64,000 nucleotides of DNA, taken from assembly GCF_035994945.1 (NCBI RefSeq), contig NZ_CP108677.1, positions 1,550,001 to 1,614,000 of the forward strand, given 5' to 3'. This document shows positions 45,814 through 54,800 of the stretch, one piece after another. The notes beneath the pieces are model-generated. The model worked only from the letters and a program-made list of their open reading frames with translations. It was not told the DNA's origin and did not search any database. Position 1 is the first letter of the stretch; the number at the start of each line of letters is the position of its first letter. This DNA comes from Streptomyces sp. NBC_01216 (GTDB lineage Bacteria; Actinomycetota; Actinomycetes; Streptomycetales; Streptomycetaceae). The translations under genes and the position numbers were made by a program.

Positions 45814-46584
45814 TCAGCGGACCTCGGTGGTCTCCGGGCCGCGCTGCAGCTGGCCCATGCCGCCGGAGAAGCGCGAGCCCTCCTGCTCCTCCTGCTGGAC
45901 TCCCTCGGGCACCATCTGGGCGTCGTTCGGGAGCTTGAGGACGATCGGGTCACGGGGGGCCATCGGCCCCTCGCCCCGGACCACCACGGTGTCCCGGACG
46001 ATCTGTTCCAGAAGGCCGGCCGCCTCGGGCTGCACCGCTCCCTGGCCGGAGATCACTCCGCGCAGGAACCAGCGGGGCCCGTCGACGCCCACGAAGCGCA
46101 CGAGCTGGACGCCCCCGGTGCCGTCGGGCAGCTGCACCGGCACCTGGGCGCGCAGCTCCCAGCCCAGCGGACCCTCGACCTCGTCGATGACACCGCCCTG
46201 CTGGGTGATGCCCGAGGCGATCTCCTCGCGGACCTCGCCCCAGATGCCTTCCTTCTTGGGCGCGGCGAACGCCTGCAGCTGCACGGCGCTGTCACGCAGC
46301 ACGACCGTGGCGGCGACGATCGCGTCGCCCGCCACCTCGACCCGCAGCTCCATGCCCTCGACTCCGGGCACGAAGATGCCGCCGAGGTCCACCCGGCCGT
46401 CCTCCGGCTTGGAGACCTCGGAGATGTCCCACGGTCCGTCGGGCCGGGGAGCGGGCGGAAGGTTCATCCGGCGCGACGCGCCGGCCGTGTCGTCGGTGTC
46501 GAGCTCGTCGACGACCTGCTCGGCCTCGCCCGCTGCGTCCGCCACGTCCCCAGCGGAACCACTCTTCTTGCGACGTCCGAACAC
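45814..46584 (-). CDS. DUF3710 family protein
   Basis: 256 aa. Basic start VFGRRKKSG, acidic linker, then the DUF3710 core (GPWDISEVSKPEDGRVDLGG, IFVPGVEGMELRVEVAGDAI, VPVQLPDGTGGVQLVRFVGV, DGPRWFLRGVISGQGAVQ). Soluble, of unknown function, conserved in actinobacteria next to dut. GTG 46584 follows GGAAGGA and lies one base after the dut stop, so the two are co-transcribed. Confidence 0.92.
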   Translation of the reverse strand: MFGRRKKSGSAGDVADAAGEAEQVVDELDTDDTAGASRRMNLPPAPRPDGPWDISEVSKPEDGRVDLGGIFVPGVEGMELRVEVAGDAIVAATVVLRDSAVQLQAFAAPKKEGIWGEVREEIASGITQQGGVIDEVEGPLGWELRAQVPVQLPDGTGGVQLVRFVGVDGPRWFLRGVISGQGAVQPEAAGLLEQIVRDTVVVRGEGPMAPRDPIVLKLPNDAQMVPEGVQQEEQEGSRFSGGMGQLQRGPETTEVR

Positions 46585-46585
46585 G

Positions 46586-47098
46586 TCACTGTCCTTCCCG
46601 GTCGGATACGACCGAAGCGTATCGATTCCCACCCGTGGTGCCGTCCACGGCGGCATGGCCGCCGGTGGACCCGAAGCCCGCCTCGGCCCGCGCCGACCCG
46701 GGAAGTTCCGCCACCTCGTGGAAGCGCACCTTCTCGACCTGCTGGACGACAAGTTGGGCGATCCTGTCGAATCGTTCGAACCGCACGCTCTCGCGCGGGT
46801 CGAGATTGACCACGATCACCTTGATCTCTCCACGGTACCCGGCATCCACTGTGCCGGGGGCATTCACGAGGGCTACTCCGCAGCGGGCGGCCAGGCCGGA
46901 GCGCGGGTGCACGAAGGCCGCGTACCCGTCGGGCAGCGCGACCGAGATCCCGGTGGGGAGCACGGCCCGCTCACCGGGGGCCAGGACGGCCGCCTCGGTG
47001 GTGACGAGGTCGGCGCCGGCGTCGCCGGGGTGGCCGTAGGCCGGGAGCGGCACGTCGGGGTCGACCCGCCGGATGAGTACGTCTACGGGATCGCGCAT
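46586..47098 (-). CDS. dut: dUTP diphosphatase
   Basis: 170 aa trimeric dUTPase that hydrolyses dUTP to dUMP. All five family motifs are seen: GDAGADLVT, HPRSGLAAR, GTVDAGYRGEIKVIVVN, RFDRIAQLVV and the flexible C-terminal GFGSTGGH. ATG 47098 overlaps the thioesterase stop (TGATG). Operon order thioesterase-dut-DUF3710 is a common Streptomyces arrangement. Confidence 0.97.
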   Translation of the reverse strand: MRDPVDVLIRRVDPDVPLPAYGHPGDAGADLVTTEAAVLAPGERAVLPTGISVALPDGYAAFVHPRSGLAARCGVALVNAPGTVDAGYRGEIKVIVVNLDPRESVRFERFDRIAQLVVQQVEKVRFHEVAELPGSARAEAGFGSTGGHAAVDGTTGGNRYASVVSDREGQ

Positions 47099-47682
47099 CA
47101 GGGGTTCACCTCGAAGGCGCGGGAGCGCCGGACCTGGTCGGGGTCGGACATGGCCGCCTGGATCTCCTCCGGGCGTCCGTTGTCGATGAAGTGGTCGACC
47201 TTGACCTCGATGAAGAGGGCGTCGGCGCGGACGGCGACAGGGCCGTCGGGCCCGCCGATCCGGCCGGTGGCGGTCGAGTAGATCTTGCGCCCGCGCACGG
47301 CGGTGACCGCGGCCTCCAGGTGCAGCGCGGTGCCGACCGGCACCGGCCGTGCGAAGTCGGTCTCCAGGCGTCCGGTGACCGCGATCACCCGCAGCAGCCA
47401 GTTCAGGGAGCCGAGCGTCTCGTCGAGCGCGGTGGCGAGGACCCCGCCGTGCGCGAGGCCGGGGGCGCCCTGGTGGTCGGGGGTCACGGTGAACTCGGCG
47501 GTGACGGTCACGCCCTCGCCGGCCCGGGCCGCGAGGTGGAGTCCGTGGGGCTGCCCGCCGCCGCACCCGAAGCAGTGCTCGTAGTGCGCGCCGAGCAGCT
47601 CGCCGGGGGCGGGCGCGTCGGGGTGGCGTACCGGCGGTATGGCGTCGGCCGGCGGGGTGAGGGCGGCAGATGTTGCAGTCAC
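47098..47682 (-). CDS. PaaI/YbgC-like hotdog thioesterase
   Basis: 194 aa. Hotdog fold with CFGCGGGQPHGLHL (a Cys pair near residue 50), QGAPGLAHGGVLATALDETL (the helix carrying the catalytic carboxylate) and GTALHLEAAVTAVRGRKIYS. Hydrolyses acyl-CoA or similar thioesters; substrate unknown. GTG 47682; other starts upstream are possible. First gene of the dut operon. Confidence 0.87.
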   Translation of the reverse strand: MTATSAALTPPADAIPPVRHPDAPAPGELLGAHYEHCFGCGGGQPHGLHLAARAGEGVTVTAEFTVTPDHQGAPGLAHGGVLATALDETLGSLNWLLRVIAVTGRLETDFARPVPVGTALHLEAAVTAVRGRKIYSTATGRIGGPDGPVAVRADALFIEVKVDHFIDNGRPEEIQAAMSDPDQVRRSRAFEVNP

Positions 47683-47740
47683 AGCCGCAGACCTTACCCG
47701 CGCGGGTGGGGGCGGGTCGCGCCGTGCCAAGCTTGGAGGC

Positions 47741-48214
47741 ATGCAGCCTTCCGCACCGTCCTCCGTGCCGCGCTTCGACGAACGTCTGACCGCCCCTCTC
47801 TCGTGGTGGGCGATCGTGGCTCTGCTGGCTCTCTCCGGCGGTCTGGTGATGTTCCCGCTGGGCACGGTTCCGATGCTCGGCGGCCTGATCGCCGTGGCAG
47901 CGGCGGCGGCCGTGGTGGTCTCGTCGTACGGCTCGGCGCGGATCAGGGTGGTGGCCGGTTCCCTGGTCGCCGGGGACGCGCGGATCCCGGTCTCGGCGCT
48001 GGGGACTCCGGAGGTTCTGGACGCGGAGGAGGCACGTGCCTGGCGCAGCTTCAAGGCGGACCCGCGGGCCTTCATGCTGCTGCGGAGTTACGTCCCGACG
48101 GCGGTCCGGGTGGAGGTCACCGACCCGGCGGACCCGACGCCGTACGTCTACCTGTCCAGCCGGGACCCGCGGGGTCTGGCCGCTGCGCTGGAGGCCGTCC
48201 GCGCTGAGGCCTGA
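47741..48214 (+). CDS. DUF3093 membrane protein
   Basis: 157 aa. Two adjacent helices near the N-terminus (LSWWAIVALLALSGGLVMFP, LGGLIAVAAAAAVVVSSYGS), then a soluble domain ending TPYVYLSSRDPRGLAAALEA, the DUF3093 pattern. ATG 47741 with GGAGG immediately upstream. Divergent from the thioesterase gene, which matches the conserved actinobacterial order around dut. Function unknown. Confidence 0.92.
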   Translation: MQPSAPSSVPRFDERLTAPLSWWAIVALLALSGGLVMFPLGTVPMLGGLIAVAAAAAVVVSSYGSARIRVVAGSLVAGDARIPVSALGTPEVLDAEEARAWRSFKADPRAFMLLRSYVPTAVRVEVTDPADPTPYVYLSSRDPRGLAAALEAVRAEA

Positions 48215-48301
48215 GCGGCTTCGGGCCGGGGGCGCGGAGGTCTGAGCGGCCTGGTGTCCGGTGGCGCCGTCCCGCGTCCACGGGAGGGGGCGGGGCGGAC
48301 C

Positions 48302-49273
48302 TCAGTAGCCGATCTCCTCGGGGCGCTCGGGCTGCTCCAGCGGCGGCAGTCCTTCGAGGTCCTCCCAGGGGATCCGGCGGTTCCGCAGGTCCTTGCGGAT
48401 GCGCGCGGCGACTTTCCTGGTGTCGCGCCGGTTCATCACCGCACCGACGGCGGCTCCGACCATGAACGGCATGAGGTTGGGCAGGTTGCGCACCATGCGC
48501 TTCATGATCTGCTGGCGGAGTTCGCGCTTGAGCTGCCCGCCGAGCGCCGCGTTGACGGTGGTCGGCCGGGCGGGGTCGATGCCCCGTTCCTCCGCCCAGG
48601 ACGTCAGGTAGGCCGTCGAGCGCTGGGTGAGCGAGCCGGGGGGCCGCAGGCCGTAGACCTCGTGCAGTTCGGCGATCAGTTTCAGCTCGACCGCCGCGAC
48701 GCCGGTGATCTCCGCGGCCAGTTCGGCGGGCATCGCGGGGGGTACGGGCAGCATGGCGGCGGCGCCGATGCCGGCGCCGATGGTCGAGCTGGCGTTGGTC
48801 GCGCCGGTCACGAGCTTGTCGGCGATCTGCTCGGGGCCGAGCCCGGGGAAGTGCTTGCGCAGCGTCGCCAGGTCCCGTACGGGAATCCGCGGAGCGAGCT
48901 CGATCAGCCGGTCGGCGAGGTAGCCGATGCCGGCCTTGGCACTCTCGCCGCCGCGCCTCACTCCGCGTTTGACGGCGTCCATGCGGGCGCGGTCGGGACC
49001 GGCCCGGTCCGGCCGGGTGTGGTCCGGGTCGGCGGCGCGCCTGACGGCGTCGAGACGCCTGCCGCGCGGTGCGTCCGGTTCCGGCGTCGTGGCTGCTTCG
49101 AGCGAGGCCGGTCGGCCTCGCCCGTCGTCACGTGCGCCGGGGACGGGCAGGAGGGCGGAGTCGGCTTCGGGGGTCTCCTGGACACCCTCCGCCGTGCCGG
49201 AGCCGCCCTGGTACGCCTCCGGCCTCCCAGGGAGCCGGAAGCGCCGCTTCCGAGACGGTGTGTCGCCTGCCAC
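48302..49273 (-). CDS. Conserved hypothetical protein with glycine-zipper segment
   Basis: 323 aa. Arg/Pro/Glu-rich disordered first 100 residues, then a helical domain with LVTGATNASSTIGAGIGAAA, MLPVPPAMPAELAAEITGVA and LKLIAELHEVYGLRPPG, reminiscent of EcsC-like proteins, and a hydrophobic PNLMPFMVGAAVGAVMNRRD. Possible peripheral membrane protein. GTG 49273 lies 12 nt after the DUF4193 stop, so both may form one transcript. Confidence 0.8.
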   Translation of the reverse strand: MAGDTPSRKRRFRLPGRPEAYQGGSGTAEGVQETPEADSALLPVPGARDDGRGRPASLEAATTPEPDAPRGRRLDAVRRAADPDHTRPDRAGPDRARMDAVKRGVRRGGESAKAGIGYLADRLIELAPRIPVRDLATLRKHFPGLGPEQIADKLVTGATNASSTIGAGIGAAAMLPVPPAMPAELAAEITGVAAVELKLIAELHEVYGLRPPGSLTQRSTAYLTSWAEERGIDPARPTTVNAALGGQLKRELRQQIMKRMVRNLPNLMPFMVGAAVGAVMNRRDTRKVAARIRKDLRNRRIPWEDLEGLPPLEQPERPEEIGY

Positions 49274-49285
49274 GGCCGACCGGTC

Positions 49286-49582
49286 TCAGTCGCAGTCGCG
49301 GCAGATCGGCTGACCGTTCTTCTCCCGCGCCAGCTGGCTGCGGTGGTGCACGAGGAAGCAGCTCATGCAGGTGAACTCGTCGGCCTGCTTCGGCAGGACG
49401 CGTACGGCGAGCTCTTCGTTGGACAGGTCCGCGCCGGGCAGCTCCAGGCCCTCGGCGGCCTCGAACTCGTCGACGTCGACCGTCGAGGTGGACTTGTCGT
49501 TCCGGCGGGCCTTCAGTTCCTCAAGGCTGTCCGAATCGACGTCGTCATCGGTCTTGCGTGGGGTGTCGTAATCCGTTGCCAT
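49286..49582 (-). CDS. DUF4193 family protein (zinc-ribbon-like)
   Basis: 98 aa, acidic, with a C-terminal Cys motif TCMSCFLVHHRSQLA ... CRDCD, i.e. two CxxC pairs that probably bind zinc. N-terminus ATDYDTPRKTDDDVDSDSLE. This family is nearly universal in actinobacteria and similar in outline to RNA-polymerase-binding small proteins, but its role is not established to my knowledge. ATG 49582 follows GGGGGAGAG. Confidence 0.92.
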   Translation of the reverse strand: MATDYDTPRKTDDDVDSDSLEELKARRNDKSTSTVDVDEFEAAEGLELPGADLSNEELAVRVLPKQADEFTCMSCFLVHHRSQLAREKNGQPICRDCD

Positions 49583-49976
49583 GTCGCTCTCCCCCTCTGG
49601 GTGGTTGCGGTGTCTCCAGCGCACGTAACGCGTGAGAGGCCGGACTTGTGCCCGACCCGAGGCGGAGATTTTGCCTCACATCAAGGTCTGTTACTCAATC
49701 GACACCCAATCCGTCCTCTCGCGAGTGATCGGCTTTGGGTGGCGAAGCGGACCGTACACGGTCCACCTGCCGTCCTTCACGGGCGCCACCCCGTGTACTT
49801 CCCGTCATCCAAGACCCCGGAAACCCGGACTTTTCCCGGTTTTCCACCGGAATTCTCGATCACGGAGAGTGGATGACCGGCCTGCGGCCCTGTGATCGAT
49901 CACACAGGGGCGCCTCAGGAACGGGTCCTGAAAATTCCGCGCAAAGCGAACAGAAGCGGCTGGTACCCGAAGTGTG
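49583..49976. other. Intergenic region upstream of DUF4193 gene
   Basis: 394 bp, lower GC than the flanks, between the DUF4193 start and the cutS stop. It must hold the DUF4193 promoter. No gene, hairpin or operator was convincing. Confidence 0.6.
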
Positions 49977-51203
49977 TCAGATCGGAAGAGTGACACGCAT
50001 CACGAGACCACCGCCCTCACGAGGCTCCGCGATGATACGGCCGCCGTGGGCCCGCGCGACGGAACGGGCGATCGACAGGCCGAGCCCGACCCCCTTGTCA
50101 CTGCCGGTCCGCTCCGTCCGCAGCCGTCTGAACGGCTCGAACAGGTTGTCGATCTCGTACGCGGGAACCACGGGACCCGTGTTCGATACCACCATGACCG
50201 CCTGGCCGTGCAGGACCTCCGTGGTGACCTCGACCCAGCCGTCCTCCGGGACGTTGTAGCGCACCGCGTTCTGGACCAGGTTCAGGGCGATCCGTTCCAG
50301 CAGGACCCCGTTGCCGGGCACGACGACGGGTTCCCGCGCGCCGCGGATCTCGACCCCCTTGGCCTCGGCCTCGGCGTGCACCTGGTCGATGGCGCGGGTG
50401 GCGACCTCGGCGAGGTCCACCTGCTTGCGCTCGACGACCTCGTTGTCGCTGCGGGCGAGGAGCAGGAGGCCCTCGACCAGCTGCTCGCTGCGCTCGTTGG
50501 TGGCCAGCAGCGTCTTGCCGAGCTGCTGGAGCTCCACCGGCGCCCCGGGGTCCGAGAGGTGCACCTCCAGGAGCGTCCGGTTGATCGCCAGCGGGGTGCG
50601 CAGTTCGTGCGAGGCGTTGGCCACGAACCGCTGCTGGGCGGTGAACGCCCGCTCCAGACGGTCCAGCATCTCGTCGAAGGTGTCCGCGAGCTCCTTCAGC
50701 TCGTCGTCGGGGCCGTCCAGCTCGATCCGCCGGGTCAGGTCGGAACCGGCCACCTGGCGGGCGGTCCGGGTGATCCGGCCGAGCGGCGCGAGGACGCGGC
50801 CCGCCATGGCGTAGCCGAAGGCGAAGGCGATGATGCTGAGCCCGAGGAGGGCGAACAGCGAACGGCGCAGCAGGTCGTCCAGCGCGTGCTGGCGCTGCGT
50901 GTTCACACACGCGTTCATCGCCGCGTTGAACACGTCCGGCTGCGCCTCGCTCGGGAAGTTGCAGACCTCGCTGGTGACCTTGCCCTCCACGATCTTGAAC
51001 GGCAGGTCGCTGCCGATGTGCAGGGCCTGTGCCGCGAGCAGGTAGATGATCGACAGCAGCAGGATGCCGGCGATCAGGAACATGCCGCCGTAGAGCAGCG
51101 TGAGCCGTATCCGGATCGTCGGGCGCAGCAGCGGCCGGACCGGGTCACGTGGGTCCCAGGTCGGCTTCGGGGGCGTCTGGGGGGGCGCGGGGGTCGCGGG
51201 CAC
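49977..51203 (-). CDS. cutS: CutS sensor histidine kinase
   Basis: 408 aa. Pro-rich N-terminus, helix 1 at about 33-58 (LLYGGMFLIAGILLLSIIYL), an extracellular loop with two Cys (Cys81 and Cys99), helix 2 at about 118-140, HAMP, HisKA with VANASHELRTPLAINR, and ATPase motifs VQNAVRYN, GVGLGLSIARSV, HGGRI. The Cys pair in the sensor loop is a known feature of CutS, linked to secretion and redox stress sensing in Streptomyces. GTG 51203 is four bases after the cutR stop. Confidence 0.92.
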   Translation of the reverse strand: MPATPAPPQTPPKPTWDPRDPVRPLLRPTIRIRLTLLYGGMFLIAGILLLSIIYLLAAQALHIGSDLPFKIVEGKVTSEVCNFPSEAQPDVFNAAMNACVNTQRQHALDDLLRRSLFALLGLSIIAFAFGYAMAGRVLAPLGRITRTARQVAGSDLTRRIELDGPDDELKELADTFDEMLDRLERAFTAQQRFVANASHELRTPLAINRTLLEVHLSDPGAPVELQQLGKTLLATNERSEQLVEGLLLLARSDNEVVERKQVDLAEVATRAIDQVHAEAEAKGVEIRGAREPVVVPGNGVLLERIALNLVQNAVRYNVPEDGWVEVTTEVLHGQAVMVVSNTGPVVPAYEIDNLFEPFRRLRTERTGSDKGVGLGLSIARSVARAHGGRIIAEPREGGGLVMRVTLPI

Positions 51204-51207
51204 GGCG

Positions 51208-51861
51208 TCAGATCCGGTAGCCGGAGCCGGGCACGGTGACGATGACCGGGGGCTCGCCGAGCTTGCGGCGCAGGGTCATCACCGTGACCCGTACGACGTT
51301 GGTGAAGGGGTCGGTGTTCTCGTCCCATGCCTTCTCCAGGAGCTGCTCGGCCGAGACGACGGCGCCTTCGCTGCGCATGAGGACCTCCAGGACGGCGAAC
51401 TCCTTCGGAGCGAGCTGGACCTCCCTGCCGTCACGGAAGACCTCGCGGCGGTTGGGGTCGAGCTTGATGCCGGCGCGCTCCAGGACGGGCGGCAGCGGCG
51501 TGGTGGTGCGCCGGCCGAGGGCCCGGACGCGTGCGGTGAGCTCGGTGAACGCGAAGGGCTTGGGCAGGTAGTCGTCGGCGCCCAGCTCCAGACCCTCGAC
51601 CCGCTCGCTGACGTCGCCCGCGGCGGTGAGCATGAGGACACGGGTGGGCATGCCGAGCTCGACGATCCTGCGGCAGACGTCGTCGCCGTGGACCAGCGGC
51701 AGGTCGCGGTCGAGGACGACCACGTCGTAGTCGTTGACGCCGATGCGCTCCAGGGCCGCGGCGCCGTCGTACACGACGTCGACGGCCATGGCCTCCCGGC
51801 GCAGTCCGGTGGCCACCGCATCGGCGAGCAGTTGCTCGTCCTCGACGACGAGTACGCGCAC
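51208..51861 (-). CDS. cutR: CutR response regulator
   Basis: 217 aa OmpR-family regulator, recognised by its near-invariant sequence: VRVLVVEDEQLLADAVATGL, phospho-acceptor in DVVVLDRDLPLVHGDDVCRR, DDYLPKPFAFTELTARVRAL and winged helix ending KLGEPPVIVTVPGSGYRI. GTG 51861 follows GGAAGGA. First gene of the cutRS operon. Confidence 0.95.
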   Translation of the reverse strand: MRVLVVEDEQLLADAVATGLRREAMAVDVVYDGAAALERIGVNDYDVVVLDRDLPLVHGDDVCRRIVELGMPTRVLMLTAAGDVSERVEGLELGADDYLPKPFAFTELTARVRALGRRTTTPLPPVLERAGIKLDPNRREVFRDGREVQLAPKEFAVLEVLMRSEGAVVSAEQLLEKAWDENTDPFTNVVRVTVMTLRRKLGEPPVIVTVPGSGYRI

Positions 51862-51961
51862 GGGGCAAGTCCTTCCTGAGAGCCCTGATCCTGTGCGCGA
51901 AGGGCGCGGACCGGGCGGTGCTGGGCACTGACTGTGCGTGTCCATCCTGCCCCGAACGCGC

Positions 51962-51981
51962 GTAAACCGGCTGTAAGGCGG
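51962..51981 (-). promoter_or_regulatory. Candidate CutR direct-repeat site
   Basis: Direct repeat GTAAACCGG / GTAAGGCGG with an 11-bp period (one helical turn), 100 nt upstream of cutR. That layout is typical for OmpR-family dimers, so autoregulation is possible. The rest of 51862-52261 (400 bp) contains no gene. Confidence 0.35.
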
Positions 51982-52261
51982 GCTGCGGGCGCCTCTGCCG
52001 TGGCCCGCCGGGGGCCCTGCCGGGAAGAGGGGGAGTGCGGGCGCGCTTCGGGGGTGAAAAGGGGCGCGCGAAGAATTCACCTGATTCACGGGCCAGTTGA
52101 GGTTTCCGTGCGGAAGGGCTTGGGGAGGACGACTGCACACCCCGTGATCACGCCCTGTATGTGGCACGCCACAAGCCGTTCTGTCCCCCAGAGGTTTGCA
52201 GCGTGTGATCCACCCACCCTCGGCACACCCGTGCCACCGACCCATGACGAGGGGGCACACG

Positions 52262-52435
52262 ATGGACGCTTTCACCGCAGGACTGCTGCAGCGCATCAGG
52301 ACTGCGCAGACCGACCTCACACGGGCTCGCGAGACGGGCGACGACTTCCTCGCGGACGTCGAGCAGGCTGAGCTCGAAGACCTGCACCGCCTGGCCGCCG
52401 AGCACGGCGTGGAGGTCGGCGCGGCCTGCGCCTGA
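52262..52435 (+). CDS. Small conserved-looking protein (57 aa)
   Basis: 57 aa acidic helical protein: AGLLQRIRTAQTDLTRARET, GDDFLADVEQAELEDLHRLA, EHGVEVGAACA. The heptad-like pattern suggests a helical hairpin or coiled coil. ATG 52262 follows GAGGGGG; strong third-position GC bias. An excellent terminator follows 15 nt after the stop, which supports a real transcript. No function known. Confidence 0.8.
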   Translation: MDAFTAGLLQRIRTAQTDLTRARETGDDFLADVEQAELEDLHRLAAEHGVEVGAACA

Positions 52436-52450
52436 TCCCGGACCGGCCTC

Positions 52451-52488
52451 AAGGGGCTCCCGTGCCGTCATCGGCACGGGAGCCCCTT
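52451..52488 (+). terminator. Terminator of 57-aa gene
   Basis: Perfect 17-bp stem AAGGGGCTCCCGTGCCG / CGGCACGGGAGCCCCTT, 4-nt loop, 15 nt past the stop; followed by CGTTTCGG. Confidence 0.9.
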
Positions 52489-52626
52489 CGTTTCGGCCGG
52501 GTGCGCGAACCGGGTCCGTCCGGGCGCGGGCGTCCGCCGGTCCGGGAAGCGGCCTGCGGCGCCGCACGGCCGCTTCCGGTGTGCCGTGGCGGGTCCGGGC
52601 CCGGCACGGCACGCCGAACGTGTCCC

Positions 52627-52661
52627 AGAGCCTGTCGGATGGCCTTCGACCGACCGGCTCT
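52627..52661. repeat. Dispersed hairpin repeat, copy 3, at stop of inositol phosphatase gene
   Basis: AGAGCCTGTCGG ... CCGACCGGCTCT around the same central GGCCTTCG as copy 1; one mismatch (CCGACC for CCGACA). It overlaps the minus-strand stop codon at 52661-52663 by one base, as the other copies nearly do. Confidence 0.7.
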
Positions 52662-53530
52662 CAGTCGTGCCAGGCGCCGTACTCCTCCAGGAGCGCCTGG
52701 AGCGGCTCGAAGACACCCGGCGAGGCGGCGACCGTCAGGTCGCCCGAGGCGGGCTCGCCAGGACGTCCCCCGGTCAGGCAGCCCGCCTCGCGGGCGATCA
52801 GCTCGCCCGCGGCGAGGTCCCAGGGGTTGAGGCCCCGCTCGTAGTAGCCGTCCAGCCGGCCCGCGGCGACATCGCAGAGGTCGATCGCCGCGGAGCCGCC
52901 GCGGCGGATGTCCCGCAGGCGGGGGATCATCCGCTGGGCGACAGCGGCCTGGTGGGCCCGGCGTGCCTGCACGTAGGCGAATCCGGTGCCGATCAGCGCC
53001 TGGTCCAGCGGGGGCGCCGGGCGTGCGGCGAGGCGGCGCTCGCCGAGGAACGCGCCGCCTCCGAGCACCGCGTGGTAGGTCTCCCCGCGCAGCGGGGCCA
53101 CCACCACTCCGACGACGGCCTCCCCGTCTCGTTCGGCGGCGATGGAGACCGCCCAGGTGGGCAGGCCGTAGAGATAGTTCACGGTGCCGTCGAGCGGGTC
53201 GATCACCCAGCGCACGCCGCTGGTGCCGGGGGTGGCGGCGCCTTCCTCGCCCAGGAAGCCGTCGTCGGGGCGGCGCTCGGCGAGGAAGCCGGTGATCAGC
53301 TTCTCGGCGGCGATGTCCATCTCGGTGACCACGTCGATCGGGCTGGACTTGGTCGCGGCGACGGCGAGGTCGTCGGGCCGGCCGTCGCGCAGCAGCGCGC
53401 CGGCCCGACGACCGGCCTCCAGGGCCAGGCCGAGCAGCTCCGCCGCCGCCGGGTCCGCGGCGCCGGCCACCGCCGGCACCGGGGTCGTGGAGTCGGGGGT
53501 CGTGGAGTCGGGGGTCGTGGAGTCGTTCAC
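52661..53530 (-). CDS. Inositol monophosphatase family protein (SuhB-like)
   Basis: 289 aa Mg2+-dependent phosphatase. Motifs: DVVTEMDIAAEKLI, FLGEEGAA, VIDPLDGTVNYLYGLP (metal-binding DxLDGT) and GLNPWDLAAGELIAREAG. The N-terminus carries three copies of DSTTP from a 15-bp DNA repeat. GTG 53530 lies just after the ferrochelatase stop (53540), so the two genes are probably one transcript. Substrate (inositol phosphate or other sugar phosphate) not determined. Confidence 0.93.
   Translation of the reverse strand: MNDSTTPDSTTPDSTTPVPAVAGAADPAAAELLGLALEAGRRAGALLRDGRPDDLAVAATKSSPIDVVTEMDIAAEKLITGFLAERRPDDGFLGEEGAATPGTSGVRWVIDPLDGTVNYLYGLPTWAVSIAAERDGEAVVGVVVAPLRGETYHAVLGGGAFLGERRLAARPAPPLDQALIGTGFAYVQARRAHQAAVAQRMIPRLRDIRRGGSAAIDLCDVAAGRLDGYYERGLNPWDLAAGELIAREAGCLTGGRPGEPASGDLTVAASPGVFEPLQALLEEYGAWHD
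53481..53525. repeat. Triple 15-bp coding repeat
   Basis: Three exact copies of ggggtcgtggagtcg, encoding the repeated DSTTP near the N-terminus of the inositol phosphatase family protein. Copy number could vary between strains without breaking the frame. Confidence 0.9.
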
Positions 53531-53539
53531 GGGTTCTCC

Positions 53540-54667
53540 TCAGGCGTACGGGCTGTCGGCGCCGGCCGCCGCGGGACGGTCCGCCCGCGCCGGGCAGCAG
53601 CCGATCGGGCAGAGGTCGTGGGAGGGTCCGAGGGTGCCGAGGGCGCAGCGGTCGGTGCGGATGCCGCGCTCGGCCGCCGCGCGCTCCAGGACCAGGTCGC
53701 GCACGGCTCCGGCGAACCGGGGATCGGCGCCGACGGTCGCCGAACGCCGTACCGGGAGTCCCAGCTCCGCGGCCCTGGCGGTGGCCTCGGTGTCGAGGTC
53801 GTAGAGGACCTCCATGTGGTCCGAGACGAAGCCGATCGGAACCATGACGGCGGCCGGGGCCCCGGCCGCGTGGAGCTCCTCCAGGTGCTCGCAGATGTCG
53901 GGTTCCAGCCACGGGATGTGCGGGGCGCCGCTACGGGACTGGTACACGAGCCGCCAGGGGTGCTCGACTCCGGTCCGTTCACGGACCGCGTCGGCGACCA
54001 CCCGGGCCACGTCGAGGTGCTGCCTGACGTAGGCCCCGCCCTCGCCGTGTCCCGCGGCCGGTCCCGAGGAGTCGGCCGCCGAGTCCGGGATGGAGTGCGT
54101 GGTGAAGGCGAGGTGGGCGCGGGCGCGGACGGACGCGTCGAGTTCGGCGAGCGAGGCGAGTACACCCTCCACCATGGGCTCGATGAACCCGGGGTGGTTG
54201 AAGTAGTGCCGCAGCTTGTCGACGCGGGGCAGCGGAAGGCCCTCGGCCTCGAGCGTGGAGAGCGCGTCGGCGAGGTTCTCACGGTACTGGCGGCAGCCGG
54301 AGTAGGAGGCGTAGGCGCTGGTGGTGAGCACGGCGATGTGGCGCCGGCCGTCGGTGATCATCTCCCGCAGGGTGTCGGTGAGGTACGGCGCCCAGTTCCG
54401 GTTGCCCCAGTAGACCGGCAGGTCGAGACCGGCCCGCGCGAAGTCGTCCCGCAGCGCGGCCAGCAGCGCGCGGTTCTGGCCGTTGATGGGGCTGACGCCG
54501 CCGAAGAGGAAGTAGTGCTGCCCCACCTCTTTCAGCCGTTCCTTCGGGATTCCTCGGCCGCGGGTCACGTTCTCCAGGAACGGGACCACGTCGTCCGGGC
54601 CCTCGGGGCCGCCGAAGGAGAGCAGCAGAAGGGCGTCGTACGGGGCGGGATCACGCTGATCGGACAT
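53540..54667 (-). CDS. hemH: Ferrochelatase (coproporphyrin type)
   Basis: 375 aa. Inserts Fe into the porphyrin in haem synthesis; actinobacteria use the coproporphyrin-dependent route (also called CpfC). Seen: [66 protein letters not shown] with the catalytic His, and [14 protein letters not shown]. Cys in SGCRQY and in the C-terminal [18 protein letters not shown] match the [2Fe-2S] ligands of actinobacterial enzymes. ATG 54667. Upstream of the inositol phosphatase gene. Confidence 0.95.
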   Translation of the reverse strand: MSDQRDPAPYDALLLLSFGGPEGPDDVVPFLENVTRGRGIPKERLKEVGQHYFLFGGVSPINGQNRALLAALRDDFARAGLDLPVYWGNRNWAPYLTDTLREMITDGRRHIAVLTTSAYASYSGCRQYRENLADALSTLEAEGLPLPRVDKLRHYFNHPGFIEPMVEGVLASLAELDASVRARAHLAFTTHSIPDSAADSSGPAAGHGEGGAYVRQHLDVARVVADAVRERTGVEHPWRLVYQSRSGAPHIPWLEPDICEHLEELHAAGAPAAVMVPIGFVSDHMEVLYDLDTEATARAAELGLPVRRSATVGADPRFAGAVRDLVLERAAAERGIRTDRCALGTLGPSHDLCPIGCCPARADRPAAAGADSPYA

Positions 54668-54800
54668 GGCACCGATCTTCCCACCAGCCGATCGCGGCCG
54701 AGGGCGCGGCCCGTCCGAAAAGTCCGCTGGTCGCACGCACTTCAACACCGTAGGCTTTAGCTATTAATTACACCTGTTGAGCAGATGCCCGGAGACCCCC

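Noticed and set aside
43458..45953. Minus-strand 831-codon frame overlapping kdpD
   Set aside because: Frame-shifted reading of kdpD. Only its stretch near 45400-45550 was used, as evidence for the ABC-ATPase remnant.
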